A DNA stretch of 64,000 nt from Spirosoma aureum (GTDB lineage: Bacteria; Bacteroidota; Bacteroidia; Cytophagales; Spirosomataceae), in NCBI RefSeq assembly GCF_011604685.1, contig NZ_CP050063.1, positions 7,667,001 to 7,731,000 on the forward strand. Reading direction: 5' to 3'. Below are positions 62,267-64,000 of the stretch, piece by piece. Each line of letters opens with the position of its first letter. The stretch's first letter is position 1. Below the pieces are notes generated by a model, which made no database searches, had not been told where the DNA came from, and saw nothing but the letters and a program-made list of their open reading frames with translations. The translations under genes and the position numbers were made by a program.

Positions 62267-63628
62267 ATGGCGAATCTATATTTCCTCTCCCTTCCGATCA
62301 GGTATTGTCTTATTGTCTGTTTTGCACTTTTCGGGTTTAGATCTACTGCCCAACCATCCGATGCGCTCCTTGTCAAAGTACGTCAGCTAGCCTATACCGA
62401 CTCCGCCCGGCTTGTGTCTATGTATAAAGACCTGCACACCCATCCGGAACTGGGCTTTATGGAAACCAGAACGGCTGATATTGTCAGTGAAGAGCTAAAA
62501 AGTTTAGGGTATGAGGTCTATTCAGGGATTGGCAAAACGGGTGTTGTTGGCATTCTGAAAAATGGCGACGGTCCAACGGTTATGTTTCGTGCCGATATGG
62601 ATGCGCTACCGGTTAAAGAAACAACGGAGCTACCCTATGCCAGCACCGCAACCGTAAAACTGCCAGATGGAAATGAGGTGCCAACGATGCACGCCTGTGG
62701 ACATGATGCACACATTACCTGGCTGTTGGGCATCGCTAAACTCATGAAAACGCTCCAGCAGGATTGGAAAGGAACCCTGGTACTGGTCGCTCAACCGGCT
62801 GAAGAACCAATAATGGGTGCCAGAGCCATGCGGGAAGACCCCGTTTTCATCAAAAATGTACCCCTGCCCGATTATTTACTAGCCATGCATACGGGCCCAT
62901 TTCCAACCGGTATGGTCATGAATCTTCCGGGCACTCGGATGGCAGGCACCGATCAGTTGGACGTTACATTTCGTGGTATCGGCGGACATGGCTCTGCCCC
63001 ACAAACAACTAAAGACCCGATTATTATGGCCAGCGAGGCCATCCTGCAATATCAGACGATAATCAGCCGAAGCAATGATCCGCAGACACCGGCCGTGCTC
63101 ACTGTTGGTTCCGTTCAGGCTGGTCAGGATAACAACGTAATACCGGCTTCGGCACTGGTAAAAATAAACTTTCGGTGGCTTAAACCCGAAACCCGAAAAA
63201 TGCTGTACGACGGCGTCAGCCGAATTGATAGCGGCATAGCCTTTAGCAATGGGCTGCCAATGGGTCTTTATCCAATCATGAAGAAAAAGGGCTATTCGTT
63301 TCCGGTTGTCAACGATTCAGCGCTCGTCAGGAAAGTGAATACAACCCTGGAAAAAGTAGTAAAGAAGGGGAGTCTGATTTCGGCTGGTTTACCCACAGCC
63401 ATGGGGTCAGAAGATTTCCATCATCTTGTTCTGGACAATAAGAAATCTGTTTATGATTTTATATTCGTCGGAACAGCCCCGCTGGACAAGGTTATTGCCG
63501 CCAGAAAAGAAGGTAAACAAACCCCATTCGCTAACCACAATGGAAACTACATGGTCGATCTGGCGGGCATACCCTGGGGTGTTCAGCTTGGTACAGATGC
63601 TTTACTGGGTGTGCTCAAGCTGAAGTAA
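62267..63628 (+). CDS. Secreted M20D amidohydrolase
   Basis: This 453-residue protein starts at the ATG at 62267 (a TTG 12 codons earlier is unlikely) and has a signal peptide ending RSTAQ. M20D features in order are: LHTHPELGFMETRTADIV, FRADMDALPVKETTELPY, MHACGHDAHITWLLG (metal ligands), AQPAEEP with the catalytic Glu, FRGIGGHGSAPQTTKDP, and SEDFHHLV. Relatives hydrolyse N-acyl amino acids such as hippurate or auxin conjugates. Export suggests a periplasmic substrate; its nature is unknown. Confidence 0.93.
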   Translation: MANLYFLSLPIRYCLIVCFALFGFRSTAQPSDALLVKVRQLAYTDSARLVSMYKDLHTHPELGFMETRTADIVSEELKSLGYEVYSGIGKTGVVGILKNGDGPTVMFRADMDALPVKETTELPYASTATVKLPDGNEVPTMHACGHDAHITWLLGIAKLMKTLQQDWKGTLVLVAQPAEEPIMGARAMREDPVFIKNVPLPDYLLAMHTGPFPTGMVMNLPGTRMAGTDQLDVTFRGIGGHGSAPQTTKDPIIMASEAILQYQTIISRSNDPQTPAVLTVGSVQAGQDNNVIPASALVKINFRWLKPETRKMLYDGVSRIDSGIAFSNGLPMGLYPIMKKKGYSFPVVNDSALVRKVNTTLEKVVKKGSLISAGLPTAMGSEDFHHLVLDNKKSVYDFIFVGTAPLDKVIAARKEGKQTPFANHNGNYMVDLAGIPWGVQLGTDALLGVLKLK

Positions 63629-63634
63629 TTCAGT

Positions 63635-63703
63635 CCAGACCGAGTAGTAGTGCCCTGATTTCAATGACTTGCAGAAAAATCAGAGCACTGCTACTCGGTC
63701 TGG
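63635..63703. terminator. Hairpin between convergent genes
   Basis: 19-bp arms with one mismatch (63635-63653 and 63685-63703) separate the amidohydrolase and the NagB-like gene. No clear T run is present. Confidence 0.6.
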
Positions 63704-63713
63704 GTCAACAGTT

Positions 63714-64000
63714 TCAAATAAGCAAGCTTCCAGCGGCTTCATCGACCAAAACACGTGCATTAGGACGCGTTTGGATCATGCTGGCCGGGATCTGTTCAGT
63801 AATAGGCCCCGTCAGTGCCTGACGCAGCATCGGTGCTTTTTTCTCGCCACTAACCAGAAGCACCACATTCCGCGCTTCTGCCAGGTGACGTAACCCGATG
63901 GTAATACCCTTGGTTAAGGTAGTTTCAGTTTCGAAATACTTCTGTCCAACGATTTTGGTACTTTCGGCCAGTTCAACAACATGGCAACCCAGATTGAAGG
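63714..64000 (-). CDS. Glucosamine-6-phosphate deaminase/NagB-like protein (N-terminus outside window)
   Basis: The stop is at 63714; the frame is open to the right edge. The visible 95 codons include GQKYFETETTLTKGITIGLRHL and NVVLLVSGEKKAPMLRQALTGPITEQIPASMIQ, then the tail ARVLVDEAAGSLLI. This is the C-terminal third of the NagB/6-phosphogluconolactonase fold, closest in pattern to glucosamine-6-phosphate deaminase, which releases ammonia and fructose-6-phosphate. The active-site part lies outside, so the specificity is unsettled. Confidence 0.85.
   Translation of the reverse strand, partial: FNLGCHVVELAESTKIVGQKYFETETTLTKGITIGLRHLAEARNVVLLVSGEKKAPMLRQALTGPITEQIPASMIQTRPNARVLVDEAAGSLLI

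Overview
The window reads as chromosome from an aerobic Bacteroidota of the order Cytophagales, most likely Spirosoma or a close relative. This is inferred from gene content (Wzi-type capsule protein, DUF4369/TlpA thioredoxins, LytTR pairs, peptidase-containing ABC exporters, a microbial rhodopsin, IS110/IS3 remnants), from sparse Shine-Dalgarno sequences and from moderate GC content. No rRNA is present, so the species cannot be fixed.

Layout. 1-8.4 kb: the end of a surface-polysaccharide locus, with two GT4 glycosyltransferases (the first cut by the window edge), an acyltransferase-3, a secreted polysaccharide-lyase-like lipoprotein, a heparinase II/III enzyme and a Wzi-like outer-membrane protein. 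8.7-11.3 kb: a secreted type-B carboxylesterase divergent from a Nudix-derived regulator, with a palindrome between them. 11.3-18.3 kb: a signalling block of two PAS histidine kinases, two lone receivers and an NtrC-type sigma-54 activator, plus an outer-membrane barrel. 18.7-20 kb: small membrane and YtxH proteins preceded by sigma-54-like boxes. 20.2-22.9 kb: TolC and adaptor of an efflux system with no pump. 23-24.8 kb: Lrp regulator and alanine dehydrogenase. 25-29.5 kb: small conserved genes, a LytS/LytTR pair, a histidine phosphatase and a hotdog thioesterase.

29.5-39.5 kb is the most interesting region. It looks like a complete bacteriocin/RiPP-type export locus. It has an unlisted 59-residue peptide with a double-glycine leader and a six-cysteine core (36705-36884, minus), a C39-peptidase ABC exporter, a HlyD adaptor, a TlpA thioredoxin and a fused inactive-C39/VKOR/thioredoxin membrane protein. 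Palindromes and phased repeats sit at the promoters, a 26-bp perfect inverted repeat lies just after the peptide gene, and an XRE regulator is divergent. At the 3' end of the operon, two secreted proteins of unknown function sit in a cassette bounded by a duplicated 192-bp segment whose divergence pattern suggests it came from a relative.

39.6-44.6 kb: a Tat-exported Gfo/Idh/MocA oxidoreductase and a chromate block (ChrA, DUF1259, a small barrel and a ChrB-AraC fusion). 44.7-47.1 kb: a mobile-element graveyard with a tRNA-Arg(UCU) 3' half, an integrase scrap, an IS110 transposase broken by four short hairpin-containing insertions, an IS3 scrap and a stopped hypothetical gene, ending at an intact tRNA-Arg(CCU). 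47.1-53 kb: hflX, a frameshifted MATE gene, a Nif3-family gene, a DUF305 protein and an atypical rhodopsin (E-T-N motif). 53.1-64 kb: pyruvate carboxylase, DUF4870, a Suf group (sufS, toxin-antitoxin remnant, sufE, DUF59 gene, bacilliredoxin), an NCS2 purine permease, an M20D amidohydrolase and the 3' end of a NagB-like deaminase.
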